DNA from: Histomonas meleagridis
Lineage: Eukaryota > Parabasalia > Tritrichomonadida > Dientamoebidae
Direction of reading: 5' to 3'
Length of the DNA stretch: 64,000 nucleotides
Assembly (NCBI GenBank): GCA_020186115.1
Contig: WSYJ01000033.1
Coordinates: forward strand, 248,001-312,000
In this document: positions 32,723 to 42,956 of the stretch, piece after piece
Position numbering within the stretch: the first letter of the stretch is position 1
How the letters are laid out: every line of letters starts with the position of its first letter
The notes under the pieces: model-generated
Told to the model about the DNA's origin: nothing
Seen by the model: the letters and a program-made list of their open reading frames with translations, nothing else
Database searches by the model: none
Made by a program: the position numbers and the translations under genes

Positions 32723-35700
32723 ATGTCCAAAAGCATCGAACCCATAATGAGCAGAATTTCAGATTACATAGATAATCTGGAGTGGAATTCATTTAGTGAT
32801 GACAGGCCGCATGTTTGGAAAATCTTATATGACGAATTTACAACCACTGATAATCAAAATGATTTACAAAATAACATCTGGAATTCAGCTCATAACTCAC
32901 TTAGAAGACACGTTAGTGCACCTAGAATGAGATATCAATCTCTTTTGGTACTTTCGTTTCTAATTGAACTTGAAGATGATCATTCTCGTTTATATCAATT
33001 AACAATAGATTTAGAGAAAATTTTACCAATTGATTCAATTCCTATACTTGAAGGCATAGCCCATATTTTTAAACGAATTTCACAAATTATATCTCAACCA
33101 TTTTTACCACGAATTTATGATCGTTGTATTCAGTTTTTATCAAACCGTTTAACATCTTCGGCAGTACAAACTTCTGTTTTTTTATTAGACAAATTATCAC
33201 CAAATGTATTTCCAAATGATTTACCAAATTTATTATTAAATGCTTTAAAATTTCCGGAAGAAATTATTCAGTCCAAAGCTGTTGATTTATATTTTCATTG
33301 TTTATCCAATTTTTCATATTCTGATGAATTCATCAAAGGTACAATTTCGATGTGTATTGCATCCATTCGATCTAATGCGAGTTATGGACATCTACTTATC
33401 ATTAAAGGGCTTATAGAGCGTGATTATGATGTTGTCATATCGATGATCAGTGAAATTTTTTCTGCGATTACAAATTTGTTGATTAAAAATCCAAAACCAA
33501 ATTATTTATCAGTTTATTATTTTTTATGTAAACATCCTAAAACGCATCAATTTGCGCTTACATTTAAAGACCAAATTACAAATGTATTAAATGAAATCAA
33601 AAACAACAAAGATATAACAGTTCGAAAATATATAGTTAAAATATCGAAACAATTTCCAAATGATTTTGGTAAATTTTGTTATCAACAATCGAATACATTA
33701 ATACCAGAACAACCCGATTATTATTTCAAACTCATTTCAGTGAAATTTGATGAATATGTAAACAAAAATGAAATAATGGAAAAATATAACAAAATGAATT
33801 TATCCAAAAATTTAATAAAATCGTCGAAATTATTTATGAAATCATTTCCACAATATACATTTAAATTAGTGAAAATATTAGTACAAAAAACAAAAGAAAA
33901 TTTGGAATCGAAAAATCCGATTTTTACATATTTCTTAATACGAAAAATGGAATCGAATCCAATTTTCCCATTTGAACAATATTGGGAACCATTATTTAAT
34001 ACATTCTTAACAAAAAAAGATTTAAACATTAAAACAAAACAAATATTAATAAAAGCGTTATTAACTATTATTAAAGAATCGAATTTCTCACAAGAAGGAC
34101 GACTTATCCAATTATTATTTGAAATAGAGAATGAAACGAAACCAATTATCATAACATTATTAAGAAATATTGATGACAACTTATTAAAATATTTCATAAA
34201 TAACGCATTGTTATATTTAGGAAAGTTTTATTTCCAATATTCTTCACGATCAATACAAAATTCGACAATTTTATTATTCCAAAGATTACGAAGAATTTGT
34301 CCATTATCAACTTTTGAGTTTTTTATGATAATATTAAATACAAATCCTATTTCATTTAAACAACATTCATCAATTATCGAACATCGTAAAATTATTGAAG
34401 TTTGGCCTTTAATCATTGATTCAGCAGGTGATTTTTTAATACCATTTTCGAATGATTTATATAATTTTTTTATTGATTTAATTAATTCGAAATTAAATCC
34501 AAGTCAAACATTAAGTGAAAGAATTAATTTCCATCGAATAGAGAAACAAGATATACGAATTCATATTGCAGCGATGAAATGTATTCAAAAACTAATTGAA
34601 TATCATTATAAATATGATTTACAAATTATTGTTGATTCAGTTGTTAATCAATTATTAACAAATTATAATGAAAATATACAAAAAACAGCGTTAATAACAT
34701 TACATTCATTATTTAAGAATTTCGGAAATGAAAACATAAATTTAAAAGAATTACATTCGAATTTATATAATTTTATGATGAAATCGAAAAACCAAAAAAT
34801 TTTATATTTATTATTACGAGTTTTAGGTACAATTGGACCTAATGATCCAGTTAATTTTCATTTATCAAATTCTGATGTTGATTCAACTACACCATTATTT
34901 GATAAGCCTAAACGTGAATATTATTATTTACGATTTGTTATGAATTATTTATTAGATCATTTAAAGAAACAAGTTAAGAAACCAATTCTATTAGAATATT
35001 CAGTACATTTAAGTGCCATATTATATATCTTTCAATTTGATTCGAATAAATCTTCACCATATTTCCCTAAATTAATATCAATATTAAAAGATTTAATAAC
35101 ATTTGAAAGTTGTAGTTCTATATTTCATATAATTCGTTCGATAGTAATATATGCTGAAATTGATATATATCCATATGCTGAAGCAATATTATCAATGTTA
35201 AAACCTTATTTACAACCAAATACATCACAAATGCAATTATTAGAAGCTATTAAAACATTAAGTTCAATCATATTTAAAATGAAATATAATTTCCGTAAAT
35301 TTACAATGGAAATATTTTCAATGGTATTAACATTATTATCATTAAATTTGGATATGGATATTGATTTATATTTATTACAAATATTAACACATTTAGTTAT
35401 ATATGCAGGAGGTTCACAACAATTATTCTTTCGACAAATAAAAATTCATGCATTAAAAAAGAATTTAATAAGTCCAAATGCTTTAAGTTTTTTAGGACAA
35501 GTAATATCGAATACTAATTATGATGATTTATGGATTCCTTCAATAAATTTATTAATTACATTAATAAATGAAACTCAAAAACCATCCGAAAGTATAATAT
35601 CATTATTAACTTTACTTGCTACAAAATGTAAACAATATATACCTGAAACTTATTATTATTTAATACAATCTAAACCAGATAATTATGAAATTACTTCTGA

Positions 35701-38700
35701 TCCTTATCGATTAAGTAATCCACCACCGATATATGTTTTTACATTAGAAGAAACTATTGATAAAAAGAATGCGATAATCCAATTTGATAAAAATAATTGG
35801 GAAACTTGGCTATTACATATATCACAAAACTTAGTATTATGTAGTAATTCACCTGCAATTAGAGCATGTCATCCATTATTACAATTATCACGTACATTTG
35901 AACAACAAATATTCCCATTAATTATTATATCTGTCTGGGAAATAGCTAATAATGAAGGACGGAATAGTTTATCTAATTTATTATTAAGTGTAGCACAAAA
36001 CTCTGAAATACCAATTGAATTATTAACTATAATTAGTAACACGTGTGAAATAATGGATAGAGCTGGTTATAAATTGTTCCCTCAATTAGAAGTAAGTTGT
36101 CGAGTTGCTGAACGTTCTGGACATTTATTTAGATCTTTACGATTTGCAGAATGTTTATCATATAATGATGACACTATTAAATATGAAATGATTCGAATAC
36201 TTTCAAGTTTACAACAACGTGAATCAGCTTTAGGGATATTTTATGTAACACCTAATGCTAAAAATAACCCGAAAATATTACAAGATCTTTCATTATGGAA
36301 TCAAGCGAAGAAGTTTTATTCGCCTGATAAAAGTAATTCCGATTTATATGAATATATTTATTGTTCTTTTAGGATCGAAGATTGGAAATCAATTGAAGAA
36401 TTATCAATAAAATTCGATGAGTTATCACCCGAAAATAAGAAGAAATGCGGACTTTTCTTTGCTATTAGTGCGTATTTATATGATAAAGATTATCAAAAAT
36501 TTATTAATGATCAAATGGATAATAATACTTTCGAATTAATATGGAGAACAATTTTTGCAATTTCTTCAAATCAATTAAATTTGGCTAAAAGTTTAATAGA
36601 AAAAGGTATGAGAATTAATTCATTTAATTTCGCTCCTTTTTTGACTGGTAATTATCAACCAACTTTGCCTCAAATAATTAACGCTTCGATTTTCGAGGAA
36701 TTAATTAATGTAATCGATTGTAAATTAGGTTTAATCGATAAAAAATTCATCGTTTCAAAATGGGAAAAAAATAATTTATGGAAACAAACGGATTTTTTGG
36801 ATCAACAAATATTTTTTTGTCTTAGGAAACTAATTAAACCTGATGATGACTTAATTATAGCTTTAGAATTCTTAAATGACTTAAGGAAACAAAAACAATG
36901 GGAAATTTATGACAACGCTTTTGAACGTTTAGTCGGAAATAATTTGAATGACGATAGAGTACGTTTATTGATCGCACAAGTCAATTTTGATAGAGAACAG
37001 AAAAAGGACTTCACTGAGATTGAAAACGTTATAAAAACTACATCAAATTCAGAGGTTTATGCCAACGCTGTCTGTTTTTATGCTACAAGATTATCTAATT
37101 CTAATCCTGAAGTATTAAATATGTTACAAAACATTATCAAAAGTAACCCAAATAAAATTCGGCCTTGGAAACATTGGACTTATGGGAATTTAAATCTATA
37201 TAATTCTACAAAAGAAATACAATATGCAAATAATGCAATTAAAGGTTTTATTCAACTAATTAAATTAAATGGACCAAATTTACATTACTTATGTCAACTA
37301 TGTTCTTTATGTTTTAATCATGAAACAACTATTACAACATTCTTTGAAGAACTTTCACCTGAATCAATTGAACAAATTGTTCAACAACTTTTAACTTATT
37401 TCGATAATCCATCAGAAACAGTTCGAAATAGTATTAATTCCATATTATCTAAACTTGCAGATCAATATATTCAATCACTTTTATTCCCGCTTTCATTTAT
37501 GGTTAAGATCCAGAAAAACTCAAAAAATTTAATTGATTTTTATGATAAAATTCATAAAACTTATCCAAATTTAATAGAAGAAACAAAAGTTATTTCAGAT
37601 GGTTTAATTAGAATATCTTTAACAGATACAGAACTTTTAATTTATAAAATAGGGAGATTAATTAATAATAAATATAAAGACGAAAACGATTTTATAAAAG
37701 AAGTTCATAAAATTATGAAAATATTAAACCAAAATCATATGAAAATTGATGCACAAATTCTTGACAAAGAAATCATTGAAAAACTTGCAACGATAGATAA
37801 TCAAATACATTCAAATTCAATCGAAAATATTCGAAGTAAACTTATCAATATTTTGGATGAACTTCACCAACGTTTCGAAAAAATAAATGAAATTAATGTC
37901 GATGAAAATGTTCAACAATTAACTGATTCCTCACCTTATAGTATTGCTGTTCCTGGATTTTATAAAATGAATAACGAAGATTTTCCAAAAATTACTTCAT
38001 TTGTCAATATTGTTGAAATCATTAAAAGTATAAAATCACCAAGAAAGATACAAATTATAGGTAGTGATGGTAAAACTTATAAATACCTACTTAAAGGTAA
38101 AGAAGATCTTCGAGTAGATCAACGAGTAATGAAATGGTTTACATTAGCAAATTCTTTATTACATGATAACAAATACGGAGTTAAAATGGATTTATCAATA
38201 GAAAGTTATCCAATTATACCATTAGGTAAACATTCAGGTTTAATTGCATGGGCAGAAGGTGGAGATACATTATTCAAACTTATCAATCGATACATCCGTA
38301 TAACCAATCCTGATTGTCCGCAGGAAGAGAAAGAGCTTTTAGAAGAATATAATCTTCAACCAACTCCAAATAAGATCCGAACCAATATTCAAAGTTTAGA
38401 AATCTATCGCTCCCTGAAACAAATCTATCCCTCTGATTCCCTGCGTGAGATTATCTGGCTTAAGTCTCCCAATAGTGTTATTTGGTTTAGTCAAAAAACG
38501 AATTATGCTCGATCATTAGGATTAATGTCTATAGTTGGATATACCATTGGCCTTGGCGAGCGCAATCCCCAGAACATATTATATATGAAGCGGAACGGGA
38601 AAATTGTTCACATTGACTTCGGCGAATGCTTCGAGAAGTCGATGAAACGAAAACATTGGCCCGAAAAAGTGCCATTCCGATTAACGCCGATGTTAATCAA

Positions 38701-38986
38701 AGGTTTGGGCGTTAGCGGCGTTGAGGGAATCTTTAAAATGACTGCGCAATTCGTGATGACGTTGTTGCGTAAGAACAAGTCGACGTTACTTTCGTTCTTG
38801 AACACATTTGTGAGAGAGGACAAACAGTTCAACATAAGGTACAAAAGAGTTAACGACAAGTTAAACGGAATCGAAAATAACGAAATGGAACTAACGCCGG
38901 AGGAACAAGTTGATCACCTAATTAAAGAGGCGACGGACGAAATGAACTTGGCGCAAATGGGACTCGGATGGGCGCCGCACTGGTGA
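32723..38986 (+). CDS. TOR: TOR-family PIKK with altered catalytic loop
   Basis: A 2087-residue PI3K-related kinase. HEAT repeats fill the first 1000 residues and a FAT domain the next 600 (for example ALGIFYVTPNAKNNPKILQDLSLWNQAKKF). A degenerate FRB-like segment starts near residue 1627 (GLIRISLTDTELLIY). The kinase domain is TOR-type: IAVPGFY, RKIQIIGSDGKTYKYLLKGKEDLRVDQRVM, with the ATP Lys at 1791 and Asp at 1799; SLGLMSIVGYTIGLGERNPQN; and HIDFGECFE, with the DFG Asp at 1965. The end, LIKEATDEMNLAQMGLGWAPHW, is a clear FATC domain. In TOR the catalytic loop is GDRHPSN; here it is GERNPQN, so the catalytic Asp is Glu (1946) and the His is Asn (1948). Activity may be lost or reduced. The first ATG (32723) follows AACGGTTT at 32704-32711. 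The frame is intact over 6.3 kb. Confidence 0.9.
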   Translation: MSKSIEPIMSRISDYIDNLEWNSFSDDRPHVWKILYDEFTTTDNQNDLQNNIWNSAHNSLRRHVSAPRMRYQSLLVLSFLIELEDDHSRLYQLTIDLEKILPIDSIPILEGIAHIFKRISQIISQPFLPRIYDRCIQFLSNRLTSSAVQTSVFLLDKLSPNVFPNDLPNLLLNALKFPEEIIQSKAVDLYFHCLSNFSYSDEFIKGTISMCIASIRSNASYGHLLIIKGLIERDYDVVISMISEIFSAITNLLIKNPKPNYLSVYYFLCKHPKTHQFALTFKDQITNVLNEIKNNKDITVRKYIVKISKQFPNDFGKFCYQQSNTLIPEQPDYYFKLISVKFDEYVNKNEIMEKYNKMNLSKNLIKSSKLFMKSFPQYTFKLVKILVQKTKENLESKNPIFTYFLIRKMESNPIFPFEQYWEPLFNTFLTKKDLNIKTKQILIKALLTIIKESNFSQEGRLIQLLFEIENETKPIIITLLRNIDDNLLKYFINNALLYLGKFYFQYSSRSIQNSTILLFQRLRRICPLSTFEFFMIILNTNPISFKQHSSIIEHRKIIEVWPLIIDSAGDFLIPFSNDLYNFFIDLINSKLNPSQTLSERINFHRIEKQDIRIHIAAMKCIQKLIEYHYKYDLQIIVDSVVNQLLTNYNENIQKTALITLHSLFKNFGNENINLKELHSNLYNFMMKSKNQKILYLLLRVLGTIGPNDPVNFHLSNSDVDSTTPLFDKPKREYYYLRFVMNYLLDHLKKQVKKPILLEYSVHLSAILYIFQFDSNKSSPYFPKLISILKDLITFESCSSIFHIIRSIVIYAEIDIYPYAEAILSMLKPYLQPNTSQMQLLEAIKTLSSIIFKMKYNFRKFTMEIFSMVLTLLSLNLDMDIDLYLLQILTHLVIYAGGSQQLFFRQIKIHALKKNLISPNALSFLGQVISNTNYDDLWIPSINLLITLINETQKPSESIISLLTLLATKCKQYIPETYYYLIQSKPDNYEITSDPYRLSNPPPIYVFTLEETIDKKNAIIQFDKNNWETWLLHISQNLVLCSNSPAIRACHPLLQLSRTFEQQIFPLIIISVWEIANNEGRNSLSNLLLSVAQNSEIPIELLTIISNTCEIMDRAGYKLFPQLEVSCRVAERSGHLFRSLRFAECLSYNDDTIKYEMIRILSSLQQRESALGIFYVTPNAKNNPKILQDLSLWNQAKKFYSPDKSNSDLYEYIYCSFRIEDWKSIEELSIKFDELSPENKKKCGLFFAISAYLYDKDYQKFINDQMDNNTFELIWRTIFAISSNQLNLAKSLIEKGMRINSFNFAPFLTGNYQPTLPQIINASIFEELINVIDCKLGLIDKKFIVSKWEKNNLWKQTDFLDQQIFFCLRKLIKPDDDLIIALEFLNDLRKQKQWEIYDNAFERLVGNNLNDDRVRLLIAQVNFDREQKKDFTEIENVIKTTSNSEVYANAVCFYATRLSNSNPEVLNMLQNIIKSNPNKIRPWKHWTYGNLNLYNSTKEIQYANNAIKGFIQLIKLNGPNLHYLCQLCSLCFNHETTITTFFEELSPESIEQIVQQLLTYFDNPSETVRNSINSILSKLADQYIQSLLFPLSFMVKIQKNSKNLIDFYDKIHKTYPNLIEETKVISDGLIRISLTDTELLIYKIGRLINNKYKDENDFIKEVHKIMKILNQNHMKIDAQILDKEIIEKLATIDNQIHSNSIENIRSKLINILDELHQRFEKINEINVDENVQQLTDSSPYSIAVPGFYKMNNEDFPKITSFVNIVEIIKSIKSPRKIQIIGSDGKTYKYLLKGKEDLRVDQRVMKWFTLANSLLHDNKYGVKMDLSIESYPIIPLGKHSGLIAWAEGGDTLFKLINRYIRITNPDCPQEEKELLEEYNLQPTPNKIRTNIQSLEIYRSLKQIYPSDSLREIIWLKSPNSVIWFSQKTNYARSLGLMSIVGYTIGLGERNPQNILYMKRNGKIVHIDFGECFEKSMKRKHWPEKVPFRLTPMLIKGLGVSGVEGIFKMTAQFVMTLLRKNKSTLLSFLNTFVREDKQFNIRYKRVNDKLNGIENNEMELTPEEQVDHLIKEATDEMNLAQMGLGWAPHW

Positions 38987-39442
38987 CAGTGTTTATATAT
39001 TTGATATTCTAAATAAAATGTTCTTTGTAAATAACTATGGAAGAAATCAATTTATAAGCAAATGAAGTGTCGAAAGTTTCATTGTCTTTGATGATATCAG
39101 AAAGTGTCGCACTAATGCAAAGGTTTCTTCATAAGCATTTTTGAATTAGGTTTTCATTTACAAAAAATTACTGCGGAAAAAATTTAGAGCATGAAGTAAC
39201 TTTGGGTTATAGGTAAGAGAAATACACTTTCTAACACGATTTACACATGATTCCTAAGATTTTTCTAGCAATTAGAAATTGTAAACAAATGATTAATCAT
39301 ATGTATATTGTACTTTAAAGAGAAAATTTTTTTGACATTAGCTTGTCGTTAGAGGTGCTTAATGACATTTAATGTAATGTAACACAAAACATTTGATTAC
39401 AATGTGATAAAATTAGTTGGAATTTAAACGGCCGACATCTAG
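38987..39442. other. Spacer between TOR and a BTB-like gene
   Basis: No gene is seen in these 456 bases. The right end has AAACGGCCG at 39426-39434, eight bases before the next ATG; the same nonamer precedes the Asterix gene. Confidence 0.45.
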
Positions 39443-40450
39443 ATGGAAGGGAACTTATCGATTTCCCATAATGGAAATTTTTTTACAGTCAATAAACAAA
39501 AGTTTTGCGCACTCTCACTGAGGTGTGACAAAATTCTAAAAGAAAATAAATCATCTGAATTAGTCATTCAAGAAAAATTAAAAACTAGTAATTTTGCTTT
39601 ATTGATATCATATATAAAAAATGGTGAAGGGATACTTCAAAAAGCAAATCTTGTTGGAATGCTGCAAGCATCTTTATTATGGCAATGTAATGATCTAATT
39701 GAAATACTACAAAAGAAAATAATTGCCAAAGAAAACCAAAAAGAAATTCTTCGAGCCATTGTTTTTGACCTTACCAATGGTTATACATTAACAACAATTG
39801 AGCAGTATGTCATTAACAATTTTTTTGATTTCACAACGCAACCATCTTTTCTCACGCTTAATGTCGATATCATCAAGCGCGTGAGTCCATGGCCATTTGA
39901 CTCCACAATTGATTCTCAACAACTTTTTAATTTTTATACAGATGTTTTTAACAAGCAAGGAAAAGTCGCTTCTTCGTTATTTCAATATGTCAACCTTGAA
40001 CAAGTCAATTTGAGCGACATAATCAAACTTATATCAGACATTCATTTTGATCGATCTGTTTTAATCGGACAACTTGTTTCACTTGTATCGAAGTATGAAA
40101 ACGAACTTATTAATTCGGAAAACGAATTACAAAAACAGACGCAAATTGCGAGTAATCTTGAAAAGGAAGCAATTGCATGCGGACAAATCTGTGAAGAAAA
40201 AGAAAATGAATTACTCGAATGCGAACATAACATTTTAATTGTTCAGTCAGCGATCGAATCGAGTTTACATATTTCAACGTATCAAATGAACGACGGAATA
40301 AATGAAATTTATGAAATGCAATGCAAGAAAAATGAGTTGTTGAAGGAGGGCGCGAAAGTCAGCGACGAACTGAAGGCAGCAGAGGAACAGTACAACGAAG
40401 CAATGGCTAAGCTGAAACAGAAAAGGAAAAAAAGTGAAAACAAAAAATAA
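39443..40450 (+). CDS. BTB-like protein with coiled-coil C-terminus
   Basis: A 335-residue protein. The first 110 residues resemble the divergent BTB fold found in many trichomonad proteins: LSISHNGNFFTVNKQKFCALSLRCDKILKENKSSELVIQE, with strands followed by helices and ISYIKNGEGILQKANLVGMLQASLLWQCNDLIEILQKKI, the end of a BTB domain in which the last helices carry L-x-x-A-x-x-x-x-x. A BACK-like helical part comes next (QKEILRAIVFDLTNGYTLTTIEQYVINNFF). From about 220 to the end, a coiled coil (KYENELINSENELQKQTQIASNLEKEA, ELKAAEEQYNEAMAKLKQKRKK) may mediate self-association. Related in layout to the BTB gene at 10945, but with a coiled coil in place of the discoidin domain. Function is unknown. 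Confidence 0.65.
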   Translation: MEGNLSISHNGNFFTVNKQKFCALSLRCDKILKENKSSELVIQEKLKTSNFALLISYIKNGEGILQKANLVGMLQASLLWQCNDLIEILQKKIIAKENQKEILRAIVFDLTNGYTLTTIEQYVINNFFDFTTQPSFLTLNVDIIKRVSPWPFDSTIDSQQLFNFYTDVFNKQGKVASSLFQYVNLEQVNLSDIIKLISDIHFDRSVLIGQLVSLVSKYENELINSENELQKQTQIASNLEKEAIACGQICEEKENELLECEHNILIVQSAIESSLHISTYQMNDGINEIYEMQCKKNELLKEGAKVSDELKAAEEQYNEAMAKLKQKRKKSENKK

Positions 40451-40577
40451 AAATTGTTGTGGCGGATTATTACATTTGTATTTTAAACTTGAAGTAATTA
40501 TATTTTTTGTTTTTATATAAAGAATTAATCAATTGATGTAATTATTAAATAGAACACAAAAAAAGATAAAAATCTGT

Positions 40578-41540
40578 GTAGACTCAAGTAATCCAATCCA
40601 TAATCCCATGAAATTGTTTCCTGGGTCAAACAAATATTACAAGTTGAAAAGACCGGACATTCAGGCACACTTGATCCCAAAGTTACCGGTGTTCTTATCA
40701 TCTGTTTAGAGCGTCCCACTCGTATTGCTAAAGCCCAACAAAATGCCGGTAAAGAGTATGTTGCTGTTCTCAAGTTATTTGATCTTGAGAATGCTATGAA
40801 ATTCTTTACTGGCCGTGTTTATAAATGTCCACCATTAATATCAGCTGTCAAGAAAGAACTTCGTGAAATATATATAAAGATGAAGTTATTGAATTTGACC
40901 AAGAGAATAATTTAGCCATTCTCAAAGTATCCTTTGAAGCAGGCACATACATTCGAGTTTTATGTGAACATTTAGGATTGATCTTAAGAGTTGGTGGTGA
41001 AATGGCAGAGCTACGACGTACGCGCACAGGGCACATCACATAGAACACTGGCATGAACACAATGTACAATGTCTTAGATGCCCTGGCTCTTAGACAGCAA
41101 AGGCGACGAATTGTATCTTCGCTGAGTCGTTAAGTCATCAGAATGGATGTTAACTCGATACAAACGAATCGTAATGAAGGACTCATCGGTCGACGCAGTG
41201 TGTCACGGCACTAAAATTATGATTCCTAGTATACTTCGATTTGAGAACGGAATCGAAGTTGACGAAGTTGCTGTGACCATAACGACTAAAGGAGAAGCAA
41301 TCGCATAGTGAAATGCATTAATGACGACAGAGCAAATGTACAATGGTGACCATGGTTTCGCTGCAAAGATTAAGCGGGTCATCATGGACAGAGGCATATA
41401 TCTGAAGTTGGGGCGAGGGGCCCGTCGCGCAGGAGAAGAAGAGAATTATTAAGGCAGGCCTGCTCAACGAGAAGGGGAAGCCAAACGAGAAAATGCCCCC
41501 AAATTGGATAAGGAATTACTTCGAAGGGAAACTGAATTAA
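40578..41540 (+). pseudogene. CBF5: Dead copy of Cbf5/dyskerin (H/ACA pseudouridine synthase)
   Basis: Pieces of Cbf5, the TruB-type pseudouridine synthase of H/ACA RNPs, appear in order but in several frames. [10 protein letters not shown] and, after a frame change, [19 protein letters not shown] correspond to the family start. The catalytic-loop motif GTLDPKVTG is intact. [36 protein letters not shown] and [36 protein letters not shown] follow. Then comes the PUA-domain part in other frames: [58 protein letters not shown], then TAG and TGA, and HGFAAKIKRVIMDRGIYLKLG. The first 50 or so residues, including the start codon, are missing. Many stops and frame changes show a genuine pseudogene, so a working CBF5 must exist elsewhere. 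It lies directly behind the BTB-like gene, with no promoter of its own visible. Confidence 0.88.
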
Positions 41541-41773
41541 TGATTTTAATAAAGAAATTATTCAAAGTGAAAATTCGTTTTAGTAAATTTTAAATTTAAA
41601 TTTTGTTGAAGTTTTGATTTTGATATATTATTAATGTCCATATCTAATAAATTAGCAGTGATATTATGCAGTTAAATAAAAAAACACAACATATCTCATG
41701 CTAAAAATATTATTCAACTGGTAAATTTAAGTTTTACCGATTATTTTTACTGCATTAAGCAAATGTTTTTATG

Positions 41774-42956
41774 TTAAATATAATTAATGAATTTTTCTTC
41801 TTTGAAATCATCAGCAAATGGATCATCATCAATATTATTCGTTGATGTTCCCATTGCAAATGTATTTTCTTTTTCATTTTGATTTTCTTTGAAACTTTTT
41901 GCTTCTTGTTCATTACTTATTTGTTTTTTATTATGAATTCGCACCAAAACTATGATAAGTATTGCAATTATTACAATTACGACAACTGCAAAGCATACAC
42001 TTATAAGTATTATTGTGTTTTTATTATCATCTTTAATATTTTCATTTTGATATATAATTGTAAAGAAATTACTATAGTATATGTAATAAGTCGAATATAC
42101 AACAACAGTATATTAGTAATAAATAAATTCACTCAAAACGTAAGTTAATACCGAATTAAAAATAGAAACAGAAAATGAATTCGAATACGTCTATTTATAA
42201 ACACGTATTGTTTGCGTAATAGATAATGATTGTGTTAATGTTATTCGTTAATGTTATACCATTCGAATATGAAAAAGTAAATGAATTTGAAACAACAAAT
42301 GAAATTTCATATGACTTCGTTAGTTTATTAGATTTGGTATATGGATTTGATTTCGTTAATGTATTAGACTTGGTAAATGTGTTTGAGTATTTGTTCTATT
42401 GTGTGAACGATTGCGTTGGTGGGAGACATTCATCAATGACTGTTCCTTTACTGACATTTATACCGCAGAATGTTTGGCCCCTATAGAAATCGATTGTCAT
42501 GACACTTCTGATTAAATTATTATCAAATACATTCGATGTATTCGTTGGTACTGTTTCGCCATAATAAAAAATACATGTGAGATTGCAGCATGATGCAAAT
42601 GCATTATCTCCAACTGATGTTATATTGCATGGAATTTCGATGTTCCTTAATGAGATACAATTAGAGAATGCATTAACACCAATTACACTGACATTTGTTG
42701 GGAATGTATATGTTTCGTTTGTTTTCCCGCATGGATAACAAATGATTTTAGTGATGTTTTTGTTATATAAAATCCCATCCTCGTTATAATTGGAATAATT
42801 TGCATTTTCGCTGGAAACTTTTATCATTTGAAGTTTGGAACAAAATGCAAAAGCAGAAATTCCAATTTCTGTTACATTGTTTGGAATTGTAATATTTACT
42901 AATGATCTGCAATATGAAAATACATTAACTCCAATTCTTCGGATCAAAATACTAAG
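41774..42956 (-). pseudogene. Truncated BspA-like gene with conserved cytoplasmic tail
   Basis: The minus strand carries a 5'-truncated BspA-like gene. The first 175 codons (42947-42420) are clean TpLRR repeats (IGVNVFSYCRSLVNITIPNNVTEI, VIGVNAFSNCISLRNIEIPCNITSVGDNAFASC) closing with the end-of-LRR segment (GTVIDECLPPTQSFTQ). A TAG follows, yet the frame goes on with NTFTKSNTLTKSNPYTKSNKLTKS, the same stalk repeat as at 16654. Stops near 42200 and frame changes precede an intact membrane helix (TIILISVCFAVVVIVIIAILIIVLV) and tail ending NIDDDPFADDFKEEKFINYI, whose stop is at 41776-41774. No start codon or signal peptide is left. The tail matches that of the gene at 14958 (EEDPFADDFKEEKF), which shows common descent and marks the tail as the best kept part. 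Confidence 0.75.
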
